A stretch of DNA of 64,000 bases from CANDOC01 sp965261725 (GCA_965261725.1 CBDHDU010000002.1:62001-126000), one strand, 5' to 3'. Numbered from the stretch's first letter, positions 47,833-57,416 are shown. A program made the numbers and translations. Notes: a model not told the origin generated them from the letters alone.

Positions 47833-49119
47833 ATGCGTATAGGTGTTGTGCAATTCATTGTCTCAAAAGTGCTTTTTGTATTAACGGCTTTTGCATTAAT
47901 TATGTCGTTGTGCTCTCAGGTGACAATAGCCCATGCCCGTTACAAAAGTTTTGTCATTAGTTGGACGGATACGACAAACCTTGAATATCCCGTTGTTTAT
48001 GTCAGTGGCAGAGTCTTGAGCACCTCCATCGAGACTAAGAACTGTAATTCTGCGGAGCAGTTTCCCCGTAGTGCTGGCGGGCTGGAGTATGTTAGGGTTT
48101 TAGGTGATGGTTGAGCACCTCCATCGAGACTAAGAACTGTAATTCTGCGGAGCAGTTTCCCCGTAGTGCTGGCGGGCTGGAGTATGTTAGGGTTTTAGGT
48201 GATGGTTCTACGGGAGCCTCCCGCGCCAATATCGTCTGGCTTGGTTATGATATTCATTTGCCAGATCAGGACTATCAGGCTCCTGAGAATCCTGATACTG
48301 CAAGAACAAACAACATTCTGGCTAGTTTCTCAAAGCGGTCATTGGTGAGTGGTCAGGATTTTGAGTTGGTTCATGCCTGCCATCTGAAGGCTGAAACTAC
48401 ATTCACCCCGACATGTTACTGCAAGCGATTTAATCACTTGGCTCAACGGTGGCTTTCCCCCGCTGCAGTTCTGGTCAAGACCGCCTCGACAGGAGAAATA
48501 GAATCGTATTTATCAAGCTCATACCCTGGTCAGGCAGTCTGGGGAGTGATCACCAGTCGTAAGCGGACAATGCTTCATGTGGCTACACTTTGGGACAGGA
48601 AGCCTGTGATTGACTGTTTGTTGCAACTATGCTCTGAAAGTAAACGTTTTGACTATTTAACTGCAAAAAACATTTATCAGTCGACAGCTTTGCATATTGC
48701 TATAAAATTTGCTTTTGTGGATTGTGTTCGTGCTTTACTAGGATATTGTCCAGCAGGTAGACAGTATGAGTTTGTTGTGGGTCGTACCTATGGAGATGGG
48801 CCTTCCTTTGATTTGGCCGCAAGGTTTGGTTCGAACCAAATTCTTGATGTTTTGAATCAGTTCTGCCTTGGCTGCGACGACTTGATGCGTGAGTTCGGAA
48901 AATTTAACAACAGCCTCTGGGTGCTACGTCCTAGCCCCTTCTGTAGCAGTCTCTTCAATCATGACCCTTGGTGTTGCAGAGTGGTATCTGGATCACGGGG
49001 CGAAAAGAATACCGTTTATGTTACTTTGTCCCTCAAAATATTACTTGTTTAAAAAACGTGATGGAGAGCAATCCCAGAGTATTCCGGATATAGAACTTCA
49101 TGAAAGAATCGAGGAATAA
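47833..49119 (+). pseudogene. Secreted ankyrin-repeat protein, broken by a 95-bp duplication
   Basis: The gene begins at ATG 47833 with a signal peptide (VLFVLTAFALIMSLCSQV...AHA) and RYKSFVISWTDTTNLEYPVV. A 95-bp tandem copy at 48016-48205 shifts the frame and stops it at 48114. Deleting one copy restores a reading frame through GDGSTGASRANIVWLGYDIH to ankyrin-like repeats (RTMLHVATLWDRKPVIDCLL, TALHIAIKFAFVDCVRALL). A second shift near 48.92 kb moves the C-terminus (LAPSVAVSSIMTLGVAEWYL) to another frame ending at 49119. It is paralogous to the intact gene downstream. Confidence 0.8.
48016..48205 (+). repeat. Perfect 95-bp tandem duplication
   Basis: The unit starting TTGAGCACCTCCATCGAGAC at 48016 is repeated without a mismatch from 48111 to 48205. 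Ninety-five is not divisible by three, so the duplication breaks the surrounding reading frame. The lack of divergence suggests a very recent event. Confidence 0.97.
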
Positions 49120-49337
49120 AATAAAAAAACGGATGAGAAATGCAGGATTATTAGCTATCTAGCACAAATAGCCATAAAGGTACATACTCGCAACGTCATC
49201 GAGAATAGGTTCGTATATAGGGAGATTGTTGTTTTTTGTGGTGGTTGTAATGCAAACACGCATTTCTTTAAATGATAGTGAATAGATGTCATTAGAATTG
49301 ATGATTTTGATTTCGTGATAGATAAGTGGAAACTATT

Positions 49338-50483
49338 ATGAGTTATACGATAATATCTAACTCGTTATTAAAGTGTTTTGTAAAAACTATTATATTGTTT
49401 TTTCTGCTGATGCCGTTTGCTTATGCAAAGCATTATAAAAACTTCATCATGGGTTGGGTGGATAGATCTGATACAGAAAAACCTATTGTGTATGTAAGTG
49501 GGCGAGTATGTAGTTCTAAAGTTAAACCTGAAGAAAATAAAGATACTGAAACCTGGTTCGATCTGCAGTCAGGGCTTGGTCATACTTTCACAATAAAAGG
49601 GGATAGCTACGCAGGGAACAGAGTATTTATTATGTGGCTGCCCAGAGACGGTCATGATTCCAGCTCTAATCCCTATCAGATAGATGCTAATTTTGAGTCA
49701 TACTGTAACAATGTCTTAAATGAATTTTCTATTGGAAGTGTGGAAACTGATTTCGAAATCATAAACACGTACAGGCTACCACTCCAATCTGAATTTAGCA
49801 GAAATTATAAGTCAGGATTCATTAAATTTGCTAAAAAATGGATGTCGCCGACAACTGTGTTGATTGCTGCCGGAAGCAATGTAGATATTTATGGTTCGTC
49901 GTCTGAATTGAAGGCTGTTAGCGGTTCAGTCAGTATATGGGATGCTGTCACTGGAAACCAGTTTACAATGCTGCATCTTGCAGTTAAGCATCGTGATGCA
50001 GAATTTATACAGGCTCTTCTGGAACAGTGCCCTCAAGATAAACTACCTCAACTATACAGAGCAAAAACTTCGGGTAATAGGACAGTTCTTCATTTAGCTA
50101 CGAAGTTTGCTTCGGGGGGGGATATTCAATGTATTGAAGTTCTACTAAATAAATGCCCGAACGAGTCAGTAAAAGAACTTTTGCAAGCTAAGGCTGATGG
50201 CTGGACAGCTCTTCATCACGCAGCAAGATACTCGGAATACTCTGTTATTCAACGCATTTGTCTAGCATATAAAAATAGCGGGCTTGATGTGATGCAGGGT
50301 AGGTGGACTCCTTCGTCTCTATTAGGGCCTGCAGGTCCGGCCTGTTTGAGTCTAATGAATCCAAATCCGGGTAGTTTCAGTTTTTTTAGAGATAGAAAAT
50401 CTGGAGTTCTAACCGGTCAGGAATTAGACTCTGATTTTAGAGTTCAAGTTGAAGAAGAGTTAGTAGGACTTCTTTCTGAATAG
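49338..50483 (+). CDS. Secreted ankyrin-repeat protein
   Basis: A 381-residue intact paralogue of the broken gene upstream. The ATG at 49338 lies seven bases after GGA. The signal peptide covers residues 1-31 (IILFFLLMPFAYA). The conserved N-terminal domain has HYKNFIMGWVDRSDTEKPIV and VYVSGRV. Three ankyrin-like repeats follow (FTMLHLAVKHRDAEFIQALL, RTVLHLATKFASGGDIQCIE, WTALHHAARYSEYSVIQRIC). The C-terminus has LLGPAGPACLSLMNPNPG. Ankyrin repeats bind proteins, and export suggests a periplasmic or extracellular partner. Codons are AT-rich compared with the core genes. Confidence 0.8.
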   Translation: MSYTIISNSLLKCFVKTIILFFLLMPFAYAKHYKNFIMGWVDRSDTEKPIVYVSGRVCSSKVKPEENKDTETWFDLQSGLGHTFTIKGDSYAGNRVFIMWLPRDGHDSSSNPYQIDANFESYCNNVLNEFSIGSVETDFEIINTYRLPLQSEFSRNYKSGFIKFAKKWMSPTTVLIAAGSNVDIYGSSSELKAVSGSVSIWDAVTGNQFTMLHLAVKHRDAEFIQALLEQCPQDKLPQLYRAKTSGNRTVLHLATKFASGGDIQCIEVLLNKCPNESVKELLQAKADGWTALHHAARYSEYSVIQRICLAYKNSGLDVMQGRWTPSSLLGPAGPACLSLMNPNPGSFSFFRDRKSGVLTGQELDSDFRVQVEEELVGLLSE

Positions 50484-50621
50484 GGTTCTGTTAAGTGTAT
50501 TCAGGCGCCCAGGGAAAGACTTTGTTGCGAACAGAAGCTGAAGCAAATAACGGTGGTTCTCCTCTTGTTTCAATTCACTCCCCAGTTTATGTAGCTGAGG
50601 AGTGAGGCATGTTATTACATC

Positions 50622-50649
50622 AAGCCCCAAACTCGTAGTTCCGGGGCTT
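50622..50649. terminator. Hairpin between convergent genes
   Basis: AAGCCCC and GGGGCTT form a seven-pair stem around a fourteen-base loop, 33 nt beyond the DUF819 gene stop on the minus strand. A/T ends are short. It is a possible shared terminator. Confidence 0.5.
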
Positions 50650-50682
50650 TCAGATATAACTGCATGGGAGTTTTTCAAGTAA

Positions 50683-51900
50683 TCACATCACCATCAGAAT
50701 CTTCGCCAGCATCAACGCAGTTACGGTGCCGATAGCGGAACCGAAGATACCCATCATCAAACCCGCCGGTACCAGCGCCTTGTCATAAGTACCCGCCAGA
50801 ATCGGAGCGGAAACGGCGCCACCGATATTAGCTTGGGAAGCGATACCACAAATATACAAATCCAGTTTGAACACTTTCGCCATGATCAGCAGTACCACCA
50901 GATGGAATGCCAGAATCAGGAAACCAGCCAATACATAGAATGCAGCATCACCGAAGTCGATAGTCGAGAAGTCGGTAGAGCTGGCAATCAGACCCACAAC
51001 AATATAAAGCAGTACGCTACCAACATGGTCGCTGCCTTTAACCTTGTTCAGCTTGGTCATGCTGCCCAGAATACCGGCAACCGTTGCCAGAATTACAACC
51101 CAGCCACTGCCGCTGAAGAAACCACGGAGACCGGACAGGAAGCTTTCGCCAGTCAGGTTGCCCGGGTTCACATATTGCTTACCAAATACCATTACCAGAC
51201 CGGCAACCGCAAAGCCCAGACCTAGCACAATCATAAAGTCCATAAATTCGTAATCACGCTTGTCTTCATTTTCAGTCGCATTCAGGTTGATGGTGCGGAT
51301 AATCTGATCAACTTCAGCACTGTCAGCACCGGAGAAACGGTTGAATGCCTTACGCATTGGTGCGAAGGAAATCATCAGTACCAGCCAGAAGGACGCACAG
51401 ATATTGTCCATCAGGAATGCATAAGTCAGAGCCTGAGAACCATCTTCTACACCCAGGCCCTGCTGGGCTGCGGCCATATTGGTAGAACCGCCAATCCAGG
51501 AAGAGGTCAGGATAGAGAATGTCTGCCAGGCATCCACATCAAACTTGGACTGAAAGATACCGAACACGATAATAAAGCCAACAACAATACTGGCAGTAAC
51601 AGCCAGAAAAGAGCCAACCAGCTTAGGGCCCAGCTTGAAGACGTCACGAATATCGTTTTTGAGCAACAGCAGGAACAGCATCATGGGCAGCAGGTAGTAT
51701 TTGAGACTGCCGATAAAGCTGCTAATTTCCGGGGTCAGTTCCCAAACCTGCAGGGAAGCGCCGATCATTCCGCCAAAGTAAATAAAGGTCAGAGCCGGAA
51801 CAACTTTGAAAAGGCCGAGCTGGAGCTTCTTCTCACAGTAAAGCACTGTGGTGATGAAAAGCATCAGAAGCGAAAAGAAAGTAAACGGGCTGGTAATCAT
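50683..51900 (-). CDS. DUF819 family membrane protein
   Basis: A 405-residue polytopic membrane protein with about ten or eleven hydrophobic helices. It matches the DUF819 (YjcL-like) pattern: ILTSSWIGGSTNMAAAQQGL and CGIASQANIGGAVSAPILAG are conserved blocks, and both are reminiscent of ion- or substrate-binding loops in carrier proteins. The substrate is unknown. It is preceded by a 515-nt spacer and is probably monocistronic. Confidence 0.85.
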   Translation of the reverse strand: MITSPFTFFSLLMLFITTVLYCEKKLQLGLFKVVPALTFIYFGGMIGASLQVWELTPEISSFIGSLKYYLLPMMLFLLLLKNDIRDVFKLGPKLVGSFLAVTASIVVGFIIVFGIFQSKFDVDAWQTFSILTSSWIGGSTNMAAAQQGLGVEDGSQALTYAFLMDNICASFWLVLMISFAPMRKAFNRFSGADSAEVDQIIRTINLNATENEDKRDYEFMDFMIVLGLGFAVAGLVMVFGKQYVNPGNLTGESFLSGLRGFFSGSGWVVILATVAGILGSMTKLNKVKGSDHVGSVLLYIVVGLIASSTDFSTIDFGDAAFYVLAGFLILAFHLVVLLIMAKVFKLDLYICGIASQANIGGAVSAPILAGTYDKALVPAGLMMGIFGSAIGTVTALMLAKILMVM

Positions 51901-52415
51901 TAAAAGAATTATCCTGAAGGCTGATTGAGGAAAACAGAATGCTGGGTCTGGCGTGTATCTCTCTGGTCGTTAGTCGATGGTATTCATCTGTTAAGCCACA
52001 GCATGGAGTTAATTCGCCCTCAGGTTTTTGCCCTTAGTACTGTGTTTGAGCAAAGGTCAGATGCAGGCGAGTTTGCATAGCGGGATTCATAGTACCGAGC
52101 ATTGCAAAAGTGCCACTATCGGGGGGAGTACGAGTTGGCTAGGTTTTTGTTCTGGTCTTGAATGATTTTTTTTCGGGGCTGACAGTTACTTTTGGGTGTT
52201 TTTGGTTGCTGTTTAGGTGATTGTTGAAGCGGGGTGTTTGAGGGCAAGGCAGGAGAACAGATATCTTGGCAGCAGGGCAGATAATCATGTGGTGTATCGT
52301 TCTTTCTTGGTGAGATTCTACGTCAGAATAATTTTATCAGGCGTTTTATTCTGGAAGTTTGCATAGGCGTAATTAGCCGGAGAAGAGAGCAACTCCTCCG
52401 ACCAGATGTGGCCAA
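51901..52415. other. Spacer without recognised genes
   Basis: About 515 nt between two minus-strand genes. I see no convincing ORF, tRNA or terminator. A T8 tract at about 52167-52174 and loosely G/T-rich sequence suggest decayed or regulatory DNA. The promoter of the DUF819 gene should be at the left end of this spacer. Confidence 0.4.
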
Positions 52416-53555
52416 CTATAGAATGGCGCGGGCAATAATTTCTTTCATGATTTCGTTAGTGCCGGCATAAATGCGCTGCACTCTGGCATCAGCCCATGCA
52501 CGGGCAATCGGGTATTCCAGCATGTAGCCATAGCCACCATGTAACTGCAGGCATTCATCCATGACTTTGCATTGAAGGTCTGTGGTCCAGTATTTCAATT
52601 GTGCGGCCGCAGTTACATCCAGCTTTCCTTCGATATGCAGCTCAAGGCAGCGATCAATAAACGTACGGGCAATGGTAACTTCGGTATTCATTTCTGCCAT
52701 TTTGAAGCGGGTATTCTGAAACTCGGCAACCGGCTTGCCAAAGGCTTTGCGTTCCTTGATATAGGTTGTGGTCCATTCCAGCGCGGCTTCGGCATTGGCA
52801 ACCGCCATCAAACCAACAGACAGTCTTTCCTGTGGCAGTTCCTGCATCAGATACACAAAGCCCATACCTTCCTGACCCAGCAGGTTTTCTTTGGGAACAC
52901 GAACATCCTGAAAGAACAGCTCTGACGTGTCCTGAGCTTTCATGCCGACTTTTTCAAGATTGGAGCCTTTGCTGAAACCGGGAGTGTCAGCTTCCACCAG
53001 AATCAGGCTGGTACCTTTGGCACCCGCTGCCGGATCAGTTTTGCAGACAACCACCACCAGATCAGCATGCTGACCGTTAGTAATAAAGGTTTTGGAACCG
53101 TTAATAATGTACTCATCACCGTCCAGCACGGCACTGGTTTTGACACCCTGCAAATCGGAACCGGCGGCAGGTTCTGACATGGCAATGGCACTGACCATGT
53201 CACCGCTTACCATTTGCGGCAGGTATTTTTGCTTCTGTGCTTCGGTGCCGTAGTTCTGTATATAAGGCGCGACAATATCGGAATGCAGTCCAAACCCGAT
53301 ACCGGTTAAACCCTGACGGGCGACTTCTTCCACAACAATCGCGTTGTAACGGAAATCAACACCGACACCGCCATATTCTTCCTTCACAGTTGGGCACAGA
53401 AAACCCTGTTCTCCGGCTTTACGCCAGAGTTCACGATCAATCTGACCTTCCTTTTCCCACTCTGCATGGAAAGGGGCAGCTTCTTTTTCCAGAAATTTAC
53501 GGACGCTGTCACGAAACATTTCGTGTTCAGACTCGAATATTGTTCTTGGAATCAT
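52416..53555 (-). CDS. Acyl-CoA dehydrogenase
   Basis: A 379-residue flavoprotein that oxidises acyl-CoA to enoyl-CoA in beta-oxidation or amino-acid breakdown. It shows AIAMSEPAAGSDLQGVKT (substrate/FAD signature), the QLHGGYGYMLEYPIARAWAD block and YAGTNEIMKEIIARAIL at the C-terminus. The start MIPRTIFESEHEMFRDSVRK is typical of the long-chain type. No other beta-oxidation gene is adjacent, so the substrate is open. Confidence 0.93.
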   Translation of the reverse strand: MIPRTIFESEHEMFRDSVRKFLEKEAAPFHAEWEKEGQIDRELWRKAGEQGFLCPTVKEEYGGVGVDFRYNAIVVEEVARQGLTGIGFGLHSDIVAPYIQNYGTEAQKQKYLPQMVSGDMVSAIAMSEPAAGSDLQGVKTSAVLDGDEYIINGSKTFITNGQHADLVVVVCKTDPAAGAKGTSLILVEADTPGFSKGSNLEKVGMKAQDTSELFFQDVRVPKENLLGQEGMGFVYLMQELPQERLSVGLMAVANAEAALEWTTTYIKERKAFGKPVAEFQNTRFKMAEMNTEVTIARTFIDRCLELHIEGKLDVTAAAQLKYWTTDLQCKVMDECLQLHGGYGYMLEYPIARAWADARVQRIYAGTNEIMKEIIARAIL

Positions 53556-53667
53556 CTGCAGCCTCGTTATCTGAAGAGATATTGATAGGAAATGTGCCAG
53601 ATATACTTGAAACCGTCGCTGACATTTAATGTCAAAGTGCTTACCTTAATACGACAGGACTTTTATT

Positions 53668-55125
53668 GTGATTCGACAGTCTGGTTCAGTTTTCATATTT
53701 TTATTGCTTATCGTATTCGGAAATGTTCCCCGACAGGTATTTGCGGTAGTATTTGAAATTCCTGTGTATATTGCGGGTCAAGAAACACCTTATATCATCA
53801 GATATCGGTATAACGCTGCAAGCGGTAGAGAGTCAGTTAAATACTGTATGGTAAATTTAGAGTCATGGGATTATCAAAGCCTGAGAATTAATTCAAGTGA
53901 GAATTATGAAATAAGAATGCAGGAGTTGCATGATGTTTTTTCTAATGCAAAAGAATTTGAATTAGAACAAGGTAGCACTCCCTGCTTTTTTTCCCTTTGG
54001 AGTATGCACAGTCAAAGATTACAAAGAGAAATTATAAACTGCGCATCTTCTGTTAGTCAGGAAGTTAAAAATGATTTTCCAGCGGATAGACAATGTGTAT
54101 TGTTTCCTGTTGTACCATTATTTTTTTGTCATTTTGTAAAATATACAGAAGATCCAACACCGAATAATGGTTTATTTATAAGCAGGATTTCATTTAAAAA
54201 TCGAGTTGTTAGTTATGTGCAAGTATTATCAGGTTTTTTTGAAACCGGAGACCGGTTTAGTGATGATAAAATTATGATGGAGTTAGAAATAAGGTTGAAA
54301 GAATATGGGGGGTTTGATGCTCTAAATATAAATTTTCCTCATACAGGGAAATCATGGATTCCAGATAAGGTAGCAAGGATAAACCCATATCAACCTGCTC
54401 CTGAAGTAAAAAACCAATACCCGCTTGTTAATCAGCAGCGATTTTCAGGTTGGAAAAAAGAAACTTCAGCGATTCCTGAATACTGCCTTCCCGGCAGCGG
54501 GTTAATGTTTTGTTGCCCGATGTTTGTCGGTTGTGTGCTTTGTGGTGGGCTGATATTTGTTCATTCGTCTTTTCCGGCAGCACCTTTTACCGCCGCTACC
54601 TGTCTGGTTGATGAATACAATATTGCAGTTACTTTATCTGCTGGCTTTATATCTGCTTCTTCGAAGTTTTCTGCAGGTGCGGGCATCTGTTCTATGGTAA
54701 CGGGAGCATGTGGTAGCTGTGCCAACATACTGTCGATCTTTTGCTATGCCGGGAATTATCTTAGAAAATATTACTCAGCTCCTAAAATCACTGATAATGA
54801 CTTGAGTGGATATATCGGGCAATTGGCTGTGACGCCGTATAACTATGATGTATACTTGAAACGCTTTTCTGAATCTCCCCACTCGGCATCAAATGAATTC
54901 AGGACAACCAGCGATGGAAGTGCTGACTTATTTCACGGTTGTATAACAACTACAACAGGTTCCCATGCATATATGTCCCCAGCTTCTTTGCAGCCTATAC
55001 CTCTGAAAGACATCGCAGCTTTTGATGATTGTGGCAGAGGTAGAACTCTACAGGTTTCTCCATTCCAGACAGGCAGAGATACAGTAGTAAATGTTCAGCC
55101 TTCAGAAAATAAAAAAAGTAAATAG
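53668..55125 (+). CDS. Hypothetical exported, cysteine-rich membrane protein
   Basis: A 485-residue protein starting at GTG 53668, eight bases after AGGA. Residues 1-26 are a signal peptide (VFIFLLLIVFGNVPRQVFA). Residues about 30-260 form a soluble domain with no recognised family. Residues about 275-370 are hydrophobic and rich in Cys, Gly and Ala (LMFCCPMFVGCVLCGGLIFV, GAGICSMVTGACGSCANILS), giving two or three membrane segments. A Ser/Thr-rich tail follows. Base composition is strongly AT-rich, unlike neighbouring core genes, which suggests horizontal origin. The function is unknown. Confidence 0.6.
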   Translation: MIRQSGSVFIFLLLIVFGNVPRQVFAVVFEIPVYIAGQETPYIIRYRYNAASGRESVKYCMVNLESWDYQSLRINSSENYEIRMQELHDVFSNAKEFELEQGSTPCFFSLWSMHSQRLQREIINCASSVSQEVKNDFPADRQCVLFPVVPLFFCHFVKYTEDPTPNNGLFISRISFKNRVVSYVQVLSGFFETGDRFSDDKIMMELEIRLKEYGGFDALNINFPHTGKSWIPDKVARINPYQPAPEVKNQYPLVNQQRFSGWKKETSAIPEYCLPGSGLMFCCPMFVGCVLCGGLIFVHSSFPAAPFTAATCLVDEYNIAVTLSAGFISASSKFSAGAGICSMVTGACGSCANILSIFCYAGNYLRKYYSAPKITDNDLSGYIGQLAVTPYNYDVYLKRFSESPHSASNEFRTTSDGSADLFHGCITTTTGSHAYMSPASLQPIPLKDIAAFDDCGRGRTLQVSPFQTGRDTVVNVQPSENKKSK

Positions 55126-55333
55126 TTAATATAGGGTAGCACCTGATAACTCAGTTCCAGATATGACTATGCTGCTATTCTAGCCCCTTGGCTCTTTCAG
55201 GAGGTACAAGGGAGCGATGCGCAGCGCACCATGCTTTTTTTAATCATGTTACACTGTGCAACCTTCAAGGGTTTGCCGAACGCTGTCCTTACGGAGCCCT
55301 TACTCCCTGTAGTGTCTAGAGAAGTCGAATAAA

Positions 55334-56680
55334 GTGGGAATGTCGAATACGGAACGCAAGGCTGCGGTGGCGCTGTCGCTGGTTTTTTCTTCACGGATGC
55401 TGGGCCTGTTTATGGTTCTGCCCGTGTTGTCGCTGTATGCGGTGGAGCTTGAAGGTGCAACGCCGCTGATGATTGGTATTGCCATTGGTGCTTATGGTAT
55501 TACGCAGGCTTTGTTGCAGATACCGGTTGGTATGTTGTCTGACAGAATTGGCAGAAGACCTGTTATTGCCGGTGGCTTGCTGTTATTTGCACTGGGTGGA
55601 TGTGTTGCTGCATATTCAACCACCATTGAAGGTGTTATTGCCGGACGGTTGTTGCAGGGTAGCGGTGCGATTGCCAGCGCGGTGACAGCATTACTGGCAG
55701 ACATTACTCGCGAAGACCAGCGCAGCAAGGCCATGGCGCTGTTTGGTATGAGTATCGGTCTGGCTTTCTGTATTGCAATGGTTGCAGGGCCGCTGGTTAC
55801 CAGTACCTGGGGATTACACGGGCTGTTTATCAGTAATGTCGTGCTGGCGCTGGCAGGTATTGCCCTGCTGTTTACTATTGTCCCGGCTGTTCCCGTTGTA
55901 CCGGTAAAAAGAAAAGTCAGCCTGCGGGAAGTCATGGGAAATCACTGGCTGCTGAGACTCGGCTTTGGTGTATTTGTACTGCACTTTGTGCTGACCGGGT
56001 TGTTTCTTACCGTTCCCTACAGCCTTGAATCACTGGCAGGTTTACCACGCGGGGAACACTGGTGGGTGTATATGCTGACACTGGTCACCTCGTTCTTTGC
56101 CATGGTGCCGTTTATGATCTGGGGTGAGCGCAAACAACAGTTTAAGAAAGTATTGTCCGGTGCTGTACTGCTGTTGTGTGTATCCTTTGGTTTGATCATG
56201 GAATGGAATACATCGCTGACACTGCTGGTGGCTGCAGTCTTTGTATTCTTTATGGCGTTTAACCTGCTGGAAGCGGTGATGCCATCGCTGGTAAGCCGGA
56301 TTGCACCGGGCGAAAAACGCGGTGTAGCGATGGGCATGTACGCTACATTCCAGTTTTCCGGCGCTGCTGCGGGCGGAATGGTCGGTGGTTATACGATGGG
56401 CGTTGCCGGTGTGCCCGGTGTATTAATGCTATGTATGATTGCCACTGCCCTCTGGTGGGTGATCTCTGTTACCATGAAGCAACCGCCGATTGTCAGCAGT
56501 ATGGTGCTGAAACTGCACTCCGGTGTCCCGCAGGACGCTGACCAGTTGACCAGGACACTGGCGGATGTCGCCGGTGTTCGTGAAGTCATCGTGATTGTTG
56601 AGGAACAGATCGCTTCCCTCAAGGTCTACAGGCCGCAGCTTGATCAGGCTGCATTACGCCGCTACGGTGACTGGAACTAA
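55334..56680 (+). CDS. YajR-like MFS transporter with C-terminal YAM domain
   Basis: A 448-residue major facilitator with twelve helices. SSRMLGLFMVLPVLSLYAVE, the DRIGRRPVIAGG loop and GRLLQGSGAIASAVTALLAD match YajR. The C-terminal 65 residues (MVLKLHSGVPQDADQLTRTL to YRPQLDQAALRRYGDWN) match the ferredoxin-like YAM domain. The substrate is unknown. The start may be GTG 55334 or ATG 55340. The gene is next to ssb, as in Pseudomonas, where uvrA is the divergent neighbour. Confidence 0.88.
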   Translation: MGMSNTERKAAVALSLVFSSRMLGLFMVLPVLSLYAVELEGATPLMIGIAIGAYGITQALLQIPVGMLSDRIGRRPVIAGGLLLFALGGCVAAYSTTIEGVIAGRLLQGSGAIASAVTALLADITREDQRSKAMALFGMSIGLAFCIAMVAGPLVTSTWGLHGLFISNVVLALAGIALLFTIVPAVPVVPVKRKVSLREVMGNHWLLRLGFGVFVLHFVLTGLFLTVPYSLESLAGLPRGEHWWVYMLTLVTSFFAMVPFMIWGERKQQFKKVLSGAVLLLCVSFGLIMEWNTSLTLLVAAVFVFFMAFNLLEAVMPSLVSRIAPGEKRGVAMGMYATFQFSGAAAGGMVGGYTMGVAGVPGVLMLCMIATALWWVISVTMKQPPIVSSMVLKLHSGVPQDADQLTRTLADVAGVREVIVIVEEQIASLKVYRPQLDQAALRRYGDWN

Positions 56681-56727
56681 TTTAGAAAGAATCGATATTT
56701 TTAAACCGTTTTCAGGAGACAGGCTCA

Positions 56728-57318
56728 ATGGCTCGTGGTGTCAATAAAGTCATTTTGATTGGTAATCTGGGCAATGATCCGGATGTGCGTGTTACACCGA
56801 GCGGTAACTCAGTAGCTAATTTGAGTGTTGCAACCAGTGAGAGCTGGGTTGATCGTAATACCAACCAGCGTCAGGAACGCACTGAGTGGCACCGTGTTGT
56901 AATCTTCGGTAAATTGGCGGAAATTGCTCAGCAGTACCTGAAAAAAGGCTCCAAGGTTTACCTTGAAGGCAAACTGCAAACCCGTAAGTGGCAGGATCAG
57001 CAGGGACAGGATCGTTACACCACTGAAATCGTTGTCGATGGTTTCAATGGTCAGATGCAAATGCTGGATGGTCGCGAAGGCGGCAACATGGGTGGCGGTT
57101 ATGCGCCTCAGGGTGGTCAGCAACAGGCTCCGGCCAGCCGTCCGGCGCCGCAGCAGTCTGCCCCACAGAACAACTTTGGCGGTGGTCAGCAGCAACAGGC
57201 TCCGGCTCAAAACAGCTATCAGCAGCCACAGCAACAACAGCCAGCACCACAGCCGAAGCCTCAACAACCGGCTTCTACACCGTTTGATGGTGGCTTTGAC
57301 GACGATATTCCGTTCTAG
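56728..57318 (+). CDS. ssb: Single-stranded DNA-binding protein
   Basis: A 196-residue SSB. The OB fold covers residues 1-110 (VNKVILIGNLGNDPDVRVTP, RTEWHRVVIFGKLAEIAQQY). A Gln/Pro-rich linker follows, and the end is FDDDIPF, the tip that binds RecQ, Exo I and other partners. It protects single-stranded DNA in replication and repair. The Shine-Dalgarno is CAGGAGA. A terminator follows. Confidence 0.97.
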   Translation: MARGVNKVILIGNLGNDPDVRVTPSGNSVANLSVATSESWVDRNTNQRQERTEWHRVVIFGKLAEIAQQYLKKGSKVYLEGKLQTRKWQDQQGQDRYTTEIVVDGFNGQMQMLDGREGGNMGGGYAPQGGQQQAPASRPAPQQSAPQNNFGGGQQQQAPAQNSYQQPQQQQPAPQPKPQQPASTPFDGGFDDDIPF

Positions 57319-57353
57319 GAGTTACCTTAGAGTATATTTGTAAGGAAAATCTT

Positions 57354-57384
57354 TTAAGCCCTCGACTACTGAGGGCTTTTTTTT
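57354..57384 (+). terminator. ssb terminator
   Basis: AAGCCCTC and GAGGGCTT form an eight-pair stem around GACTACT, followed by a T8 run. It lies 38 nt after ssb and only 33 nt before dinD, so dinD must use a promoter overlapping this region or depend on read-through. Confidence 0.9.
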
Positions 57385-57416
57385 GAAAGCCAAAAACAGA
57401 ATGAAAGGCTCTAGCT

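Noticed and set aside
57319..57416. LexA box in front of dinD
   Set aside because: CTG and CAG triplets occur but not with the required spacing or symmetry.
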